From: an uncultured Eubacteriales bacterium | GTDB lineage: Bacteria > Bacillota > Clostridia > Christensenellales > QALW01 | DNA length: 23,898 bases | NCBI GenBank assembly: GCA_900552055.1 | Contig: URYI01000016.1 | Span: forward strand, 1 to 23,898 | Reading direction: 5' to 3' | Shown: positions 23,344 through 23,898 of the stretch, in pieces | Layout: each line of letters begins with the position of its first letter | How positions within the stretch are numbered: position 1 is the first letter of the stretch | Notes under the pieces: model-generated | Seen by the model: only the letters and a program-made list of their open reading frames with translations | Databases searched by the model: none | What the model was told of the DNA's origin: nothing | Translations under genes and position numbers: made by a program

Positions 23344-23898
23344 TTATTCTTTTATCTGCTGTTGGGTGTGCGGTTCGCGCATCAGTTTGCGGTGCTGTCC
23401 GGGCGTGCAGCCGTATGTTCGGCTGAAAAAACGGTTTAAATGGGAGGAATCGTAAAAACCGCAGGCAGCCGCTATATCAGCGACTGACATATCGCTTTGG
23501 CTGAGCATTTCCCGCGCTTTGGATAGCCTGAAGGCGTTAAGATAGTTTATGGGCGTTGCTCCGGTCAGCTTTAAAAAATATCTGAAAAGAGTGGCGCGGG
23601 ATACGTTGGAAAGCTCGCTGAGCTTGTCCAGCGTTATATTTTCCCCGTAATGCTCCTGGATGTAATTAATGCATTTTAATATATTTCGGGAGACTGAATT
23701 TTCCCAGACTTCGTTGCTGGTGCAGATATATTTTTCCTTATATATCCGGCATATATAGGAAAGGATGTATATGGAAAGGGAATGAGCCATAGGAGCGGTA
23801 TCGTCTGCGGCTTCCGGATACAGGGCCGCAATAGCCTCCAGCTGCGGTATAAGCGTGTGCATCTGCTCATCGTTAAGCTTAAGATAATAGCGGCTGGC
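23344..23898 (-). CDS. AraC-family regulator, 5' end outside the window
   Basis: The frame is open from the window edge (23898) to TAA at 23344, so at least 184 aa and the N-terminus is missing. An ATG at 23862 lies inside the frame, but the sequence upstream (RYYLKLNDEQ) still reads as protein and no ribosome binding site precedes it. The C-terminal 100 residues are the two-HTH AraC domain: ITLDKLSELSNVSRATLFRYF, LNAFRLSKAREMLSQSD and IAAACGFYDSSHLNRFFSRT, then GCTPGQHRK. The missing N-terminal part would hold the effector-binding domain. It is convergent with the surface-protein gene. The target is unknown. Confidence 0.9.
   Translation of the reverse strand, partial: ASRYYLKLNDEQMHTLIPQLEAIAALYPEAADDTAPMAHSLSIYILSYICRIYKEKYICTSNEVWENSVSRNILKCINYIQEHYGENITLDKLSELSNVSRATLFRYFLKLTGATPINYLNAFRLSKAREMLSQSDMSVADIAAACGFYDSSHLNRFFSRTYGCTPGQHRKLMREPHTQQQIKE

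Overview
The window looks like a chromosomal segment of an uncultured, probably gut-associated Clostridia (Bacillota). Supporting signs are strong AAGGAGG-type ribosome binding sites, TTG starts, TTGACA/TATAAT promoters, a TnpX/TnpV/MOBP mobile element of the kind seen in gut Firmicutes, and a VTC-DUF4956 surface operon. The species cannot be named from the sequence. No CRISPR array, rRNA, phage module or known defence system was seen.

Region 1 (1-2111, minus strand) is host sequence. Three back-to-back perfect hairpins lie downstream of a gene for an XRE-type helix-turn-helix protein whose C-terminal two thirds is a cysteine-punctuated 16-residue beta-solenoid repeat. Next come tRNA-Glu(CTC) and tRNA-Gln(CTG) under their own promoter, a structured noncoding RNA candidate, and tRNA-Val(GAC).

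Region 2 (about 2150-13120) is an integrated mobilizable element of about 11 kb. Its order is tnpV, a LysR regulator divergent from a redox operon, then a promoter with a 650-nt hairpin-rich leader/oriT-like region, mobC, relaxase, a small gene and a TnpX-like large serine recombinase. The cargo operon encodes a 76-aa protein, an Fe-alcohol dehydrogenase, two flavodoxin-fold FMN reductases, a lipoprotein aldo/keto reductase and a cytosolic aldo/keto reductase. Four of these six genes are broken by at least six frameshift or stop mutations, while the transfer and integration genes are intact. The element seems mobile, but its payload is decaying.

Region 3 (13255-20174) is host sequence: a GNAT acetyltransferase, a 510-bp intergenic stretch with short repeats, then a likely five-gene set. 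This set is a VTC polyphosphate-polymerase-like protein, the DUF4956 membrane protein, a Cthe_2159-like beta-helix lipoprotein, an OmpR-type response regulator and a sensor kinase. The likely theme is a membrane-linked polyphosphate or polyanion system with a surface polymer-binding lipoprotein and its own two-component control.

Region 4 (20237-23898) holds a small serine recombinase, a 711-aa secreted beta-helix/InlB-repeat surface protein, and the 3' part of an AraC-family regulator running off the window. The recombinase and surface gene are bracketed by hairpins that share the same stem sequence.

Most novel-looking items: the HTH/Cys-ladder solenoid protein with its exact 96-bp internal repeats, the structured RNA between the tRNAs, the VTC-DUF4956-lipoprotein-TCS set, and the unusual lipid-anchored aldo/keto reductase in a decaying mobile operon. 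All functions are inferred from sequence reading only.
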